DNA of 64,000 nt from Sphingomonas sp. UBA978 (GTDB lineage Bacteria > Pseudomonadota > Alphaproteobacteria > Sphingomonadales > Sphingomonadaceae): assembly GCF_002292295.1 (NCBI RefSeq), contig NZ_DBBS01000008.1, positions 18,463 to 82,462 of the forward strand, in the 5' to 3' direction. Below, piece by piece: positions 9,049-17,824 of the stretch. The notes beneath the pieces are model-generated. The model was not told the origin of the DNA. It saw only the letters and a program-made list of their open reading frames with translations, and did no database searches. Positions within the stretch are counted from its first letter, which is position 1; each line of letters opens with the position of its first letter. The translations under genes and the position numbers were made by a program.

Positions 9049-9074
9049 GTCACCCCGGATCGGTCCGGGGTGAC
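9049..9074. repeat. REP-like perfect palindrome GTCACCCCGGA / TCCGGGGTGAC
   Basis: Two perfect 11-base arms separated by TCGG, located between the 3' end of the M13 peptidase gene and the start of cckA. There is no T-tract, so it is at best a Rho-independent terminator of poor quality. The arms resemble the CCCCGGA-type repetitive extragenic palindromes that are scattered through many alphaproteobacterial genomes. Confidence 0.7.
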
Positions 9075-9094
9075 GGCACGATAGATCCGGGGCG

Positions 9095-11158
9095 TTACCA
9101 GATCTTGATGCGGTCGGCGGGGGCCAGATAATATTTCTGCCCCGGCTTCACGTTGAACGCCGGATACCAGGCGTCGAGGTTGCGGACGACATAGGCGCGC
9201 CACTGGCCCGGCGTGTGCGGATCGGTGGTGAGCTGGTTCTTGATCGACGCCTCGCGCGCCTTGGTCTGCCAGACCTGACCGAAGCCCATGAAGAAGCGCT
9301 GGTCGCCGGTGAAGCCGTCGAGCACCGGTGCCTTCTTGCCCTTCAGCGACAATTTGTACGCGTCATAGGCGACGTTGATGCCGGCGAGGTCGGCCATGTT
9401 CTCGCCCAGCGTCAGCTGGCCGTTGACGTGGCTGCCCGGGATCGGTTCGTAGGCGGCATATTGCGCGACGACCTTGTCGGTCAGCGCGCTGAAGCGCTTG
9501 ACGTCCTCCGCGGTCCACCAGTCCGAGAAATTGCCCTTCGGATCGAACTTGCGGCCCTGGTCGTCGAAGTGGTGCGAAAGCTCGTGGCCGATCACCGCGC
9601 CGATCGCGCCATAGTTCACCGCCGGATCGGCGTTGGGGTCGAAGAACGGCGGCTGGAGGATCGCGGCCGGGAAGACGACCTCGTTCATCAGCGGATTGGC
9701 ATAGGCGTTGACCGTCTGCGGGGTCATGAACCATTCGCTGCGATCGACCGGCTTGCCGATCTTGTCGAGCTGCCGCTTGTATTCGAACTCCGCGACGCGA
9801 TCGGCGTTGCCGAGCACGTCACCCTTCACCACGCGCAGGTTGGTGTAGTCGCGGAACTTGTCCGGATAGCCGATCTTGGGGGTGAATGCCGCCAGCTTGG
9901 CGCGCGCCTTCACCTTCGTCTCGGGCGCCATCCATTCGAGCCGGGCGAGGCGCGCATCCATCGCCGAAATCAGGTTGCGGACGAGCTCGTCCGCCTTGGC
10001 CTTCGCCTCGGGCGGGAAATATTTCTGGACGTAGATCTGGCCGACCGCCTCACCCAGGCTGCCGTTGACGAGATCGACGCCGCGCTTCCAGCGCTCCTTG
10101 AGCTGCGGCGTGCCCGACAGCGTCGTGCCGTAGAAGGCGAACTGGGTGTTGACGAAGTTGGACGACAGCAGCGGCGCGGCGTTCGAGATGGTGTGGAAGG
10201 CGAGATATTCCTTCCATACCGGCAGCGGCGTCGCCGCGACGATCTTCGCGGTCGCGGTCAGCGCCGAGGGCTGGCCGACGATGACGCGGGTCTGGCTGCC
10301 GAGGCCCTGCGCGGCGAGCATCGCCTTCCAGTCGAAGCCCGGCATCGCGGTGGCGAGCTGCTCGACCGGCATCGGGTTGTAGCCCTTTTCGACCTGACGC
10401 AGCTCGGCACGCTCCCAATGGACCTGCGCAATGCTCTTCTCGAGGTCGAAGATGCGCTGCGCCGAACCCTGCGGATCGGGCTGACCGGCCATGCGCAGCA
10501 TGTCGGCAATATAGGCGACGTACTTCGTACGCGCCTCGGCGAACTTGGGGTCGTCCTTGAGGAAATAGTCACGGTCCGGCAAGCCGATGCCGCCCTGGCC
10601 GAGGTAGACCGCGTAGACGGTATTGTCCTTGAGGTCCTGCTGCACGCCTGCGCCGATCGGCACGTCGATGCCGTGCATCGTCGCCTCGCCGAACGCCTTG
10701 GCGAGATCGGCCGGCGTGGCGATCGCGGCGATTTTCGCCAGATAGGGCTTCAGCGGCGCGGCACCGGCAGCCTCGATCGCGGGCGCGTCCATGAAGCTGG
10801 CATAGGTGTCGCCGATCTTCGCCGAGACGGGGTCGCCACCCGGATTGGCGGCGGAGCCCTCGATCACCGCGCGGGTGCGCTCGTCGGACAGGTTGCGCAG
10901 GATCGCGAAGCCGCCCCAGCTCGACCGGTCGGCCGGGATTTCGGTGCGGGCCATCCAGGCGCCGTTGACGTAATTGTAGAAATCGTTGCCCGGCAGCACC
11001 GCCTTGTCCATCGCGGTGAGGTCGACGCCGAAGTCGCCGAGCTGCGGCTTGCCGGGTACGGACTTCGCGGCGGGGGCGGCCGGCGTGGCGGTCTGGGCGT
11101 AGACGACGCCGGACGCGGCGGAGGCGAGCAGAAGAGCGGCGAGAACCGGTTTGCGCAT
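9095..11158 (-). CDS. Secreted M13-family zinc metallopeptidase (neprilysin/PepO type)
   Basis: An endopeptidase that should act outside the cytoplasm on peptides. The 687-residue product has a signal peptide ending about residue 21 (VVYA-Q). An N-terminal M13 domain begins with GVDLTAMDKAVLPGNDFYNYVNGAW. The catalytic zinc site HELSHHF places ligands at His525 and His529 with Glu526 as base; the third ligand comes from GENMADLAG. A family-typical NAYANPLMNEVVFPAAILQPPFF-like region (longer than quoted) precedes the zinc site, with AYAN and FPAAILQPP its clearest parts. It ends shortly after YYLAPADRIKIW. It lies alone between a REP palindrome and a 75-base gap. Confidence 0.95.
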   Translation of the reverse strand: MRKPVLAALLLASAASGVVYAQTATPAAPAAKSVPGKPQLGDFGVDLTAMDKAVLPGNDFYNYVNGAWMARTEIPADRSSWGGFAILRNLSDERTRAVIEGSAANPGGDPVSAKIGDTYASFMDAPAIEAAGAAPLKPYLAKIAAIATPADLAKAFGEATMHGIDVPIGAGVQQDLKDNTVYAVYLGQGGIGLPDRDYFLKDDPKFAEARTKYVAYIADMLRMAGQPDPQGSAQRIFDLEKSIAQVHWERAELRQVEKGYNPMPVEQLATAMPGFDWKAMLAAQGLGSQTRVIVGQPSALTATAKIVAATPLPVWKEYLAFHTISNAAPLLSSNFVNTQFAFYGTTLSGTPQLKERWKRGVDLVNGSLGEAVGQIYVQKYFPPEAKAKADELVRNLISAMDARLARLEWMAPETKVKARAKLAAFTPKIGYPDKFRDYTNLRVVKGDVLGNADRVAEFEYKRQLDKIGKPVDRSEWFMTPQTVNAYANPLMNEVVFPAAILQPPFFDPNADPAVNYGAIGAVIGHELSHHFDDQGRKFDPKGNFSDWWTAEDVKRFSALTDKVVAQYAAYEPIPGSHVNGQLTLGENMADLAGINVAYDAYKLSLKGKKAPVLDGFTGDQRFFMGFGQVWQTKAREASIKNQLTTDPHTPGQWRAYVVRNLDAWYPAFNVKPGQKYYLAPADRIKIW

Positions 11159-11233
11159 GAATGGCCCTTTTGAAGGAAAGAACGGAAAATCAGACTCGGT
11201 ATGACCGGTGTTGTAGCCGGTTAGAACGCCTCG

Positions 11234-11809
11234 TCAAATATGGTTTCGATTGTGACGATGTCGCCATTTGCGCGCGATCCACAGGCGCCAGCCGAGCGCC
11301 GACAGCGCATAGCCGAGCAGCGCGCAGCCCGTGGTCAGGACGATCAGGCCGAGCCCGAACGCCGGCCCCTGCGACCACAGCCAGTGGAGCGCGCCGGTGA
11401 GCCATTGCAGCCAGCCGGTCGCGGCCTCGGTGACGGGCTGGGTGATAGCGGGCGCATCGCTGCGCAGCAGCCACGTGCCGATCTTGTAGGCGACGAACCA
11501 CAGGAACGGGGTGGTGAACGGATTGGTGATGAACGTGGTCAGCGCCGCCACCGGCACGTTGGCGCGAAACGGCAGCGCGAAGAGGGCGGCGATCGCGATC
11601 TGCGCGACCGGAAACAGGAAACCCGCGACCATGCCGAGCGCGACGCCGCGTGGCACCGAGCGGCGATTGAAGCGCCACAGGCCCGGCTCCATCACGCGAT
11701 GCGCCACGGGCCGCAGCAGCCGGTTCGATTCCATCGAATCCCGCGTCGGCATGTTGCGCCGGCACCAGGCGAGACTCTTGTGGACCATGCCCGGGGCCGG
11801 CGACGCCAT
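11234..11809 (-). CDS. DUF2062 membrane protein
   Basis: A 191-residue inner-membrane protein of the DUF2062 family, of unknown biochemical role. The recognisable parts are SVPRGVALGMVAGFLFP, the helix with FRANVPVAAL and the motif TFITNPFTTPFLWFVAYKIG, followed by a last hydrophobic segment near the C-terminus. Four hydrophobic stretches are visible. The start at 11809 (MASPAPG) is preferred over an ATG 14 codons upstream because it forms a one-base TGATG overlap with smpB, which implies coupling. The conserved pairing with smpB is seen in other alphaproteobacteria. Confidence 0.88.
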   Translation of the reverse strand: MASPAPGMVHKSLAWCRRNMPTRDSMESNRLLRPVAHRVMEPGLWRFNRRSVPRGVALGMVAGFLFPVAQIAIAALFALPFRANVPVAALTTFITNPFTTPFLWFVAYKIGTWLLRSDAPAITQPVTEAATGWLQWLTGALHWLWSQGPAFGLGLIVLTTGCALLGYALSALGWRLWIARKWRHRHNRNHI

Positions 11810-12291
11810 CAGCCCCGATCGCGCATGATTCGTCCGGCTTCCCGCTTCCATTCGCGCTCCTTGATCGCGGCGCGCTTGTCGTGGTCCTTGCGCCCCTTGG
11901 CCAGGGCGAGTTCCACCTTCGCGCGGCCGCGGCCGTTGAAATAGACACTGAGCGGCACGAGGGTCATGCCCTCGCGCGCGACCGCGCCGTGGAGCTTGTT
12001 TATCTCGCGTTCGTGAAGCAGCAATTTACGGGGCCGCTTGGCCTCGTGGTTGTAGCGGTTGCCGTGGCTGAATTCGGGCACGTTGGCGTTGACCAGCCAG
12101 ACCGATCCGTCGCGCACCTCGGCATAGCTTTCGGCGATGCTGCCCTCGCCGAAGCGGAGCGACTTCACCTCGGTGCCGGTAAGCGCGATGCCCGCCTCGT
12201 AGACGGTGTCGATGCTGTATTCGAACCGTGCCTTGCGATTCTCGGCGACGATCTTCTTCTTGTCGAAGGTGGCGGGTTTGGGACGCGACAT
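11809..12291 (-). CDS. smpB: SsrA-binding protein SmpB
   Basis: Binds tmRNA and delivers it to stalled ribosomes for trans-translation. The 160 residues match the family. N-terminal KKIVAENRKARFEY, the central GTEVKSLRFGEGSIAESYAE and VNANVPEFSHGNRYNHEAKRPRKLLLH (read in parts), and the basic C-terminal tail with AKGRKDHDKRAAIKERE are all present. A longer reading frame extends upstream, but MSRPKPATFDKK at 12291 is the natural start. No tmRNA gene is in the window. Confidence 0.97.
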   Translation of the reverse strand: MSRPKPATFDKKKIVAENRKARFEYSIDTVYEAGIALTGTEVKSLRFGEGSIAESYAEVRDGSVWLVNANVPEFSHGNRYNHEAKRPRKLLLHEREINKLHGAVAREGMTLVPLSVYFNGRGRAKVELALAKGRKDHDKRAAIKEREWKREAGRIMRDRG

Positions 12292-12378
12292 GTGAGGGCG
12301 ATGTAGGGGGTGATGGGGGGCAAGGGAAGCGGGGTGGCGACGATTGCGCCGACCACCGCGTGTGATAGCATCTCGTCC

Positions 12379-12885
12379 ATGATCGACTGGCGCGCCATGA
12401 CCGGAACCTCGCTGGTGAATGCCGTGCTGGCCATGTCGCTTGCCGGCCTGTTCGCTCCTGTCCCGTTTTTCGTGTGCGCGGACTGCGGCGGCGGCTGGTG
12501 GTTCGGCGAACCCGATCCGATCGTCGCGATCGAGCTGGGCAGCCACGTCAATGTGTACCCGATCGACGCGGTGCCGACGCCAATGGTCGCGGGCGGATCA
12601 CCGACGCCGGTCGTCGTTCGCAGACCGTGCGCCGGGCAGGAACCGGTCGATCGCCTCCCACGGCTGATCGATGCGAGACTGCCCGGCGCAATAGACCTCG
12701 GAAACATAACTGCCTGCGTCCACATCGGCGCCACCGGGCGGCCGGATGCCGTCCGTGTCGTCCGTCAATCGTCGCGACGGGCGACGGCGGCACTGCGCCG
12801 GCTTGTTCCGACGTGGACGTTCATGCCCGCCTATCGCAACGACAGACCCGTGGAATCCTGGGTCGCGGTGCAAGCCGTCCGTTAA
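12379..12885 (+). CDS. Hypothetical exported protein with a TonB-like C-terminal region
   Basis: I do not recognise the full protein. From the ATG at 12379 it has 168 residues: a hydrophobic segment over about residues 8-32, a CADCGGGWW patch immediately after it, a Pro-rich middle and, from about residue 115, a stretch that reads like a TonB C-terminal domain (ITACVHIGATGRPDAVRVV, then LVPTWTFMPAYRNDRPVESW). That fold is found in energy transducers and in stand-alone periplasmic proteins. The start is uncertain: ATGs at 12310 and 12397 are alternatives. It is transcribed away from smpB and ends 10 bases from the 3' end of dapA. Confidence 0.65.
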   Translation: MIDWRAMTGTSLVNAVLAMSLAGLFAPVPFFVCADCGGGWWFGEPDPIVAIELGSHVNVYPIDAVPTPMVAGGSPTPVVVRRPCAGQEPVDRLPRLIDARLPGAIDLGNITACVHIGATGRPDAVRVVRQSSRRATAALRRLVPTWTFMPAYRNDRPVESWVAVQAVR

Positions 12886-12895
12886 ACGCCGTCCG

Positions 12896-13780
12896 TCAAA
12901 CGAGGCCCGCATGCGCCAGCGCCGCGTCGACCGCGGCGCGCGAGGCGTCCGATGGCCAGGTCATCGGCAGGCGGATGCCGTCGGGGAAGCCGGGGCGGAC
13001 GCGGGTCATCGCGTATTTGACCGGGCCGGGGGATGCGTCGGTGAACAGCGCGTCGTGGAGCGGGTAGAGCCGGTCCTGCAGCGCCAGCGCTGCCGCATAA
13101 TCGCCGGACTGGCAGGCGGCCTGGAAGTCGGCGCACAGGCGCGGCGCGACGTTGGCGGAGACGGAAATGCAGCCCCTGCCCCCCATTGCGTTGAACGCCA
13201 GCGCCATGTCGTCGTTGCCCGACAGCTGGACGAAGTCCGGACCGCAGGCGTCGCGATGCGCGGAGACGCGGGCGATGGCGCCGCTGGCGTCCTTCACCGC
13301 CACGAACACCTTTGGAAAGGCGTTGACGATCCGGGCGAGCGTCGCGGGCTGGATGTCCGTCACGGTGCGGGCGGGAACGTTGTAGAGGACGATCGGCAGT
13401 TCGGCCGTCTCCGCCAGCCTGGCGAAATGCTGGTAGATGCCCTCCTGACCCGGGCGGTTGTAGTAAGGCGGGACCATCAGCGCGGCATCGGCGCCGGCAT
13501 CGCGGGCACGGGTGATGTTGGCGGCGGCGACCGCGGTGTCGTTCGATCCGGCGCCGGCGATGACCGGCACGCGCCCCGCGGTTTGGTCGACGCAGACCTG
13601 GACGATGGCGAAATGCTCGTCGGCGGTCAGCGTCGCCGCCTCGCCGGTGGTGCCGCAGGGGACGAGCGCGGACGAGCCCTCGGCGATCTGCCAGTCGATC
13701 AGCGCGCGATAGGCGGCTTCGTCGAATGCGCCGTCTTGCGTGAAGGGCGTGACGAGGGCGGGGATGGAACCTGAAAACAT
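12896..13780 (-). CDS. dapA: 4-hydroxy-tetrahydrodipicolinate synthase DapA
   Basis: Condenses pyruvate with aspartate semialdehyde in lysine and diaminopimelate synthesis. The 294 residues are normal. GSIPALVTPF at the N-terminus, the CGTTGEAATLT pyruvate-pocket motif, the Tyr of VLYNVPART and the Schiff-base lysine of VAVKDASG at residue 163 are all present. The frame stays open far upstream because of the GC content, but MFSGSIPALVTPF at 13780 is the clear start. It is transcribed divergently from the lytic transglycosylase gene, leaving 78 bases for both promoters. Confidence 0.97.
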   Translation of the reverse strand: MFSGSIPALVTPFTQDGAFDEAAYRALIDWQIAEGSSALVPCGTTGEAATLTADEHFAIVQVCVDQTAGRVPVIAGAGSNDTAVAAANITRARDAGADAALMVPPYYNRPGQEGIYQHFARLAETAELPIVLYNVPARTVTDIQPATLARIVNAFPKVFVAVKDASGAIARVSAHRDACGPDFVQLSGNDDMALAFNAMGGRGCISVSANVAPRLCADFQAACQSGDYAAALALQDRLYPLHDALFTDASPGPVKYAMTRVRPGFPDGIRLPMTWPSDASRAAVDAALAHAGLV

Positions 13781-13858
13781 GAGGTAATTCGCGCTCCTGC
13801 TGCGCCGGGACGGGTTTTCGTTCAGGACAGATACGGGTGGAGGCCGTATGATGTCCAC

Positions 13859-15886
13859 ATGCACCCAGCCACGCTTCCGATCGGACTTCTTCTCGCCACC
13901 TTCGTCGGGGTCTCCGCGGCTCCCCTTCAGATGCAGGTCCAGCCCGTGCCGCAGGCGCCGGCGGATCAGGATCAGCTCGACCGCTATCGCACGCAGATGG
14001 CGAACATGTCGCCGCGGGCGCCGCAGACCCCCGCGGATGGGGCGATCGCCGCCGCCATCGCGCAGTGGAAGGCGATCCAGCAGACCGATGCGCTGCCCTT
14101 CGACAGCTATGCCGGGTTCCTGATGGCGCATCCGGGCTGGCCCGGCGAGCCCGCCAACAGGCGTGCCGCGGAGAAGCAGGCGGTGAACGCCGCGCCAGCC
14201 AATGCCATCGCCTATTTCACCCGCTTCGCGCCGCAGAGCGGTGCGGGGCTGGTCGCGCAGGCACGGGCGTTGCAGGCGACCGGTCGGATGGTCGAAGCGC
14301 AGGCTGCGGCGCGGGCGGCGTGGCGCAAGGGCGGCCTGGCGGCGAACGACGAGGCGACGGTGCTGACCGGCTTCGCGAGCGCGCTGACGCCGGACGATCA
14401 CGATGCGCGGATGGATGCCCTGCTGTGGCAGAATGCGACCGGGGTCGCCGCCCGCCAGATCGCCTATACCAGCCCGTCGCGGCGGCCGGTGTTCGAGGCG
14501 CGGCTGGCGTTCCGCTCCAACACGGCCAATGCCGCCGACCTGGCGATGCGGACGCAGGATCAATATGCGAGCGATCCCGGCTATGTCGCCGACCGCGCGA
14601 CCTGGCTGCGCAACACCGGCGCGTCGCCGACCGCGCGGTCGTGGCTGGCGCGGCCGCGTGCACTCGCGAGCCGGCCGGGCGACGTCGAGAAATGGTATGA
14701 GGTGCTGCTGGTCAACGCCCGCGCCGCGCAGGCGGACGGTCAGTATCAGCTCGCCTATGATATCGCGCGGCAAGTCGACGACGCCTATCCCGCCGGGACC
14801 GACGTATCGACCAAACCCTATGGCGAGCGCGACGATTACACCAGCCTCGCCTGGCTCGCCGGACAGGTCGCGATGAAGTCGCTCGGCCGCCCTGCCGATG
14901 CGATGGTGATGTTCGAGCGCTACGGCCGCGGCAGCCAGTCGCCGCAGACGCGGGCCAAGGGCTTCTACTGGGCGGGCCGCGCGGCGGAGGCGGCCGGCAA
15001 GGCGACCGAGGCCGCGGGCTATTATGCGCGGGCCGGCGGCTATCGCGACCAATTCTACGGGCAACTGGCGCTCGAGCGGACCGGCAAGCCGCTGGTTGCG
15101 CCGCCGGCGATCGGCGCACCCGTGATCGCGCCCGCTGTGCGGCAGGCGTTCGCCGCCCGCGAGACGGTGCGCGCGGCGCGCTTCCTGGGCATGATCGGCC
15201 AGTGGCAGGATCAGACCGCCTTCGTTCGCCAGATCGCGGCGCAGGCGACCAGCGACACCGATCATCTGCTCGCCGCGGAACTGTCGCGCGAGATCAACCG
15301 GCCGGACCTGGGCGTGATGGTCGGGCGCAGCGCGATGCAGAACGGCCTGTCCGACTATTCGGCGACGGGCTTTCCGACGGTGAGCGTGCCGACCGGTTAC
15401 GAGGACAATTGGACGCTGATCCACGCGATCGCACGGCAGGAGAGCCAGTTCGACAAGACCGCGGTCAGCCATGCCGGCGCACGCGGGCTGATGCAGCTGA
15501 TGCCCGCCACCGCGCGCGAGCAATCGGGCAAGATCGGCATCTCCTACGACCCCGCCTCGCTGACCAGCGATCCCAATCTGTCGATCATGCTGGGATCGAG
15601 CTATTTCCAGCGGATCTTCGGCATCTACGGCAGTTATCCGCTGGCGATCGCCGCCTATAATGCGGGCGGCGGCAACGTGAACAAATGGCTGCGTGCCAAT
15701 GGCGACCCGCGCACCGGCGGCGTCGACATGGTCGACTGGATCGAGGCGATCCCGTATCAGGAAACCCGTAACTACGTGCAGCGCGTGCTGGAGAATGCGG
15801 TCGTCTACGACCTCATCAATCCCGCCCGGGCGAAGAGCCGGGGCCCCGCGAACCTCAGCTGGTATCTAGGCAAGCGGCCGGGCTGA
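13859..15886 (+). CDS. slt: Soluble lytic murein transglycosylase (Slt70-like)
   Basis: Cleaves the glycan strand of peptidoglycan with 1,6-anhydro product formation in the periplasm. The 675-residue product has a signal peptide (hydrophobic residues about 5-20), a long alpha-helical superhelical region as in Slt70, and a C-terminal SLT domain with RQESQFDKTAVSHAGARGL, catalytic Glu528, LMQLMPATA and AIAAYNAGGGNV. It is transcribed divergently from dapA, which supplies diaminopimelate for peptidoglycan; the GreB gene follows three bases after the stop. Confidence 0.95.
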   Translation: MHPATLPIGLLLATFVGVSAAPLQMQVQPVPQAPADQDQLDRYRTQMANMSPRAPQTPADGAIAAAIAQWKAIQQTDALPFDSYAGFLMAHPGWPGEPANRRAAEKQAVNAAPANAIAYFTRFAPQSGAGLVAQARALQATGRMVEAQAAARAAWRKGGLAANDEATVLTGFASALTPDDHDARMDALLWQNATGVAARQIAYTSPSRRPVFEARLAFRSNTANAADLAMRTQDQYASDPGYVADRATWLRNTGASPTARSWLARPRALASRPGDVEKWYEVLLVNARAAQADGQYQLAYDIARQVDDAYPAGTDVSTKPYGERDDYTSLAWLAGQVAMKSLGRPADAMVMFERYGRGSQSPQTRAKGFYWAGRAAEAAGKATEAAGYYARAGGYRDQFYGQLALERTGKPLVAPPAIGAPVIAPAVRQAFAARETVRAARFLGMIGQWQDQTAFVRQIAAQATSDTDHLLAAELSREINRPDLGVMVGRSAMQNGLSDYSATGFPTVSVPTGYEDNWTLIHAIARQESQFDKTAVSHAGARGLMQLMPATAREQSGKIGISYDPASLTSDPNLSIMLGSSYFQRIFGIYGSYPLAIAAYNAGGGNVNKWLRANGDPRTGGVDMVDWIEAIPYQETRNYVQRVLENAVVYDLINPARAKSRGPANLSWYLGKRPG

Positions 15887-15889
15887 TCC

Positions 15890-16375
15890 GTGGAACAGCG
15901 ACCGAATTACATCACGCCGGCGGGCTATGCGACGCTGCGCGCGGAATACGAACAACTGTTCGGCACCGAGCGGCCGGCACTGGTCGAGACGATCGCCTGG
16001 GCGGCGGGCAACGGCGACCGGTCCGAGAACGGCGACTACATCTACGGCCGCAAGCGGCTGCGCGAGATCGACCGGCGGCTCGGCTGGCTGTCGAAGCGGA
16101 TGAAGGCGGCGAAGGTGGTCGATCCGGCGCAGGCGCAGGATCGGACGCGGATATGGTTCGGCGCGACGGTGACGATCGCGGATGAGGACGATGTCGAGCG
16201 CGTGCTGACGCTGGTCGGCGACGACGAGGCGGAGGCCGGTGCGGGACGGATCGGGTGGAACGCGCCGATCGCGCGGGCGCTGCGCGGTGCGACGGTGGGC
16301 GACCTGCGCCGCGTCACGCTGCCCGCGGGCGAGAAGGAATATGAGGTGATCGCGGTCATCTATCCGGCCGGGTGA
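15890..16375 (+). CDS. greB: Transcription elongation factor GreB
   Basis: Rescues backtracked RNA polymerase by stimulating transcript cleavage. The 161-residue protein has an N-terminal coiled coil with the GreB-type NGDRSENGDYIYGRKRLREIDRR read in parts (ENGDYIYGRKRLREIDRRL is distinctive) and a C-terminal FKBP-like domain. The start is GTG at 15890, three bases after the transglycosylase stop; no ATG lies close enough to keep the family N-terminus. The acidic tip residues (ENGDY) expected for cleavage activity are present. Confidence 0.93.
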   Translation: MEQRPNYITPAGYATLRAEYEQLFGTERPALVETIAWAAGNGDRSENGDYIYGRKRLREIDRRLGWLSKRMKAAKVVDPAQAQDRTRIWFGATVTIADEDDVERVLTLVGDDEAEAGAGRIGWNAPIARALRGATVGDLRRVTLPAGEKEYEVIAVIYPAG

Positions 16376-16448
16376 CGATCACGCGAAGTGACGCCAGGAC
16401 CGTGCTTAGCGGTTGACCGTCGGCGATCCGGCCGCGAGGTTCGCGCGC

Positions 16449-17225
16449 ATGGAAGACACTCTGCGCAACATCGCCCTCCTCATCGACGCCGACAATGCGT
16501 CTTGGCACGCGATCGATCCCGTCCTGACCGTGCTCGCCGAGCTCGGCACCGTCAACATCCGCCGCGTCTACGGCAATTGGTCGAAGCCCGCGCTGAAGGG
16601 CTGGCGCGACATGACGGTCAAGCACGGCATCGAGCCGCAGCAGCAGTTCGACCTGACCAAGGGCAAGAACGCCACGGACATGAAAATGACGATCGACGCG
16701 ATGGACCTGCTGTTCCGCGGGCGGATCGGCGGGTTCGGGATCATGTCGTCGGACAGCGACTTCATGCCGCTGGCAATGCGCATCCGGCAGGACGGCATCC
16801 CGGTCTATGGCTTCGGCAATGCCAAGACGCCCGAGGCGTTCAAACAGGCGTGCACGCGCTTCATCGACGTCGGCGCGCTGGTGAGCGAGGCGAAGGCGGA
16901 GGCGGTAGCGCCGGTGGCCGCCAAGCCGGCCAGCGTCGACGTGCCGATCGGCGACTCGCTGCCGCCGTCGATCGCGAGTGCCCCCAAGACGAAAAAACCG
17001 ATTGATCCCGAGCTGATCGCGCTGCTCATCGATGCCTATCAATCGGTGAAGCGCGACGAAAAGGGCTATGTCAGCCTGTCGGCGATGGGGCAGCTGGCGG
17101 GCAACCGGTCAAGCTTCGATACGCGCAACTACGGCTATCAGCGCCTGTCGGACCTGATCCTGGCGGTGCCAAACTTCCAGTCCGAACGCCGCGAGAGCGG
17201 AGTTTTCGTCAAGCGCGTGCGCTAG
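16449..17225 (+). CDS. NYN domain (LabA/DUF88-like) protein with C-terminal LOTUS/OST-HTH domain
   Basis: The N-terminal half (about residues 1-150) is a PIN-like NYN domain: NIALLIDADNAS, then TKGKNATDMKMTIDAMDLL and FGIMSSDSDFMPLAMRIRQ provide the acidic residues expected of a metal-dependent RNase. A Pro/Ala-rich linker follows. The C-terminal 75 residues (from PELIALLIDAYQSV to SGVFVKRVR) read as a LOTUS/OST-HTH domain, a fold implicated in RNA binding. The start is ATG 16449; an in-frame ATG at 16413 is less likely. Length is 258 residues. The RNA target is unknown. Confidence 0.88.
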   Translation: MEDTLRNIALLIDADNASWHAIDPVLTVLAELGTVNIRRVYGNWSKPALKGWRDMTVKHGIEPQQQFDLTKGKNATDMKMTIDAMDLLFRGRIGGFGIMSSDSDFMPLAMRIRQDGIPVYGFGNAKTPEAFKQACTRFIDVGALVSEAKAEAVAPVAAKPASVDVPIGDSLPPSIASAPKTKKPIDPELIALLIDAYQSVKRDEKGYVSLSAMGQLAGNRSSFDTRNYGYQRLSDLILAVPNFQSERRESGVFVKRVR

Positions 17226-17251
17226 ATGGGGAGACGTGATAGGGTGACGGG

Positions 17252-17824
17252 ATGAACTACCACGCGCCTGTGGAGCTGGGGCCGCAGCCCGTCCGGCTGA
17301 AGGTGAAAGACGTCGTCCTGCTCGACGGCGGGGGCGCGTTCAGGGATTATGGCCGGATCGAGCTGATCGAGGGGGAGCTGCTTTACATGAATGCGCAGTT
17401 CCGTCCTCATATGTTTGCCAAGGACGAACTCGCCTATCGGATCCGTCAGGCGCTGGAAGCGAACGGGGTCGACCTGTTCGTCGGTACCGAAGCGTCGGTC
17501 CATCTGTCTGACCATGATCTGCCGCAGCCCGATATCATCCTGACGTCGGAGGCACGTGGTGACGGCCCGGTTCCCGGCGACAGCGTTCGCCTGCTGGTCG
17601 AGGTGGCGGATACGACGCTCGATCACGATCTGGGACGAAAGGCAACGATGTACGCATCGGCGCGAGTGGCGGAATATTGGGTGGTCGACCTCAATGGTCG
17701 CGTGATCCACCAGCTCGCGAACCCCGAAGGCGTGCAGTTCAGCCGACACGACGAAGTCCCCTTCGGCCAGCCCATCGTCGCGATCACGATTCCCGGACTG
17801 ACCGTTGCGACTAACCGGCTGTAG
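17252..17824 (+). CDS. Uma2-family (DUF820) putative endonuclease
   Basis: A 190-residue member of the Uma2 family, which has a PD-(D/E)xK nuclease fold. Visible elements are IELIEGELLYM near the start, the acidic LPQPDIILTS, the VEVADTTLDHDLGRKATMYA segment read in parts (core VEVADTT and DLGRKATMYA, with the lysine) and the closing EYWVVDLNGR. These families are abundant in cyanobacteria and scattered in others, and their role is not established. It follows the NYN gene by 26 bases and ends one base from the 3' end of the convergent kinase gene. Confidence 0.88.
   Translation: MNYHAPVELGPQPVRLKVKDVVLLDGGGAFRDYGRIELIEGELLYMNAQFRPHMFAKDELAYRIRQALEANGVDLFVGTEASVHLSDHDLPQPDIILTSEARGDGPVPGDSVRLLVEVADTTLDHDLGRKATMYASARVAEYWVVDLNGRVIHQLANPEGVQFSRHDEVPFGQPIVAITIPGLTVATNRL

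Noticed and set aside
11189..11224. ACCGG...CCGGT hairpin upstream of the M13 peptidase gene
   Set aside because: Only five paired bases and no conserved context; not worth a call.
13781..15523. Long in-frame extension upstream of dapA
   Set aside because: It is antisense to the transglycosylase gene; DapA has its full family length from 13780.
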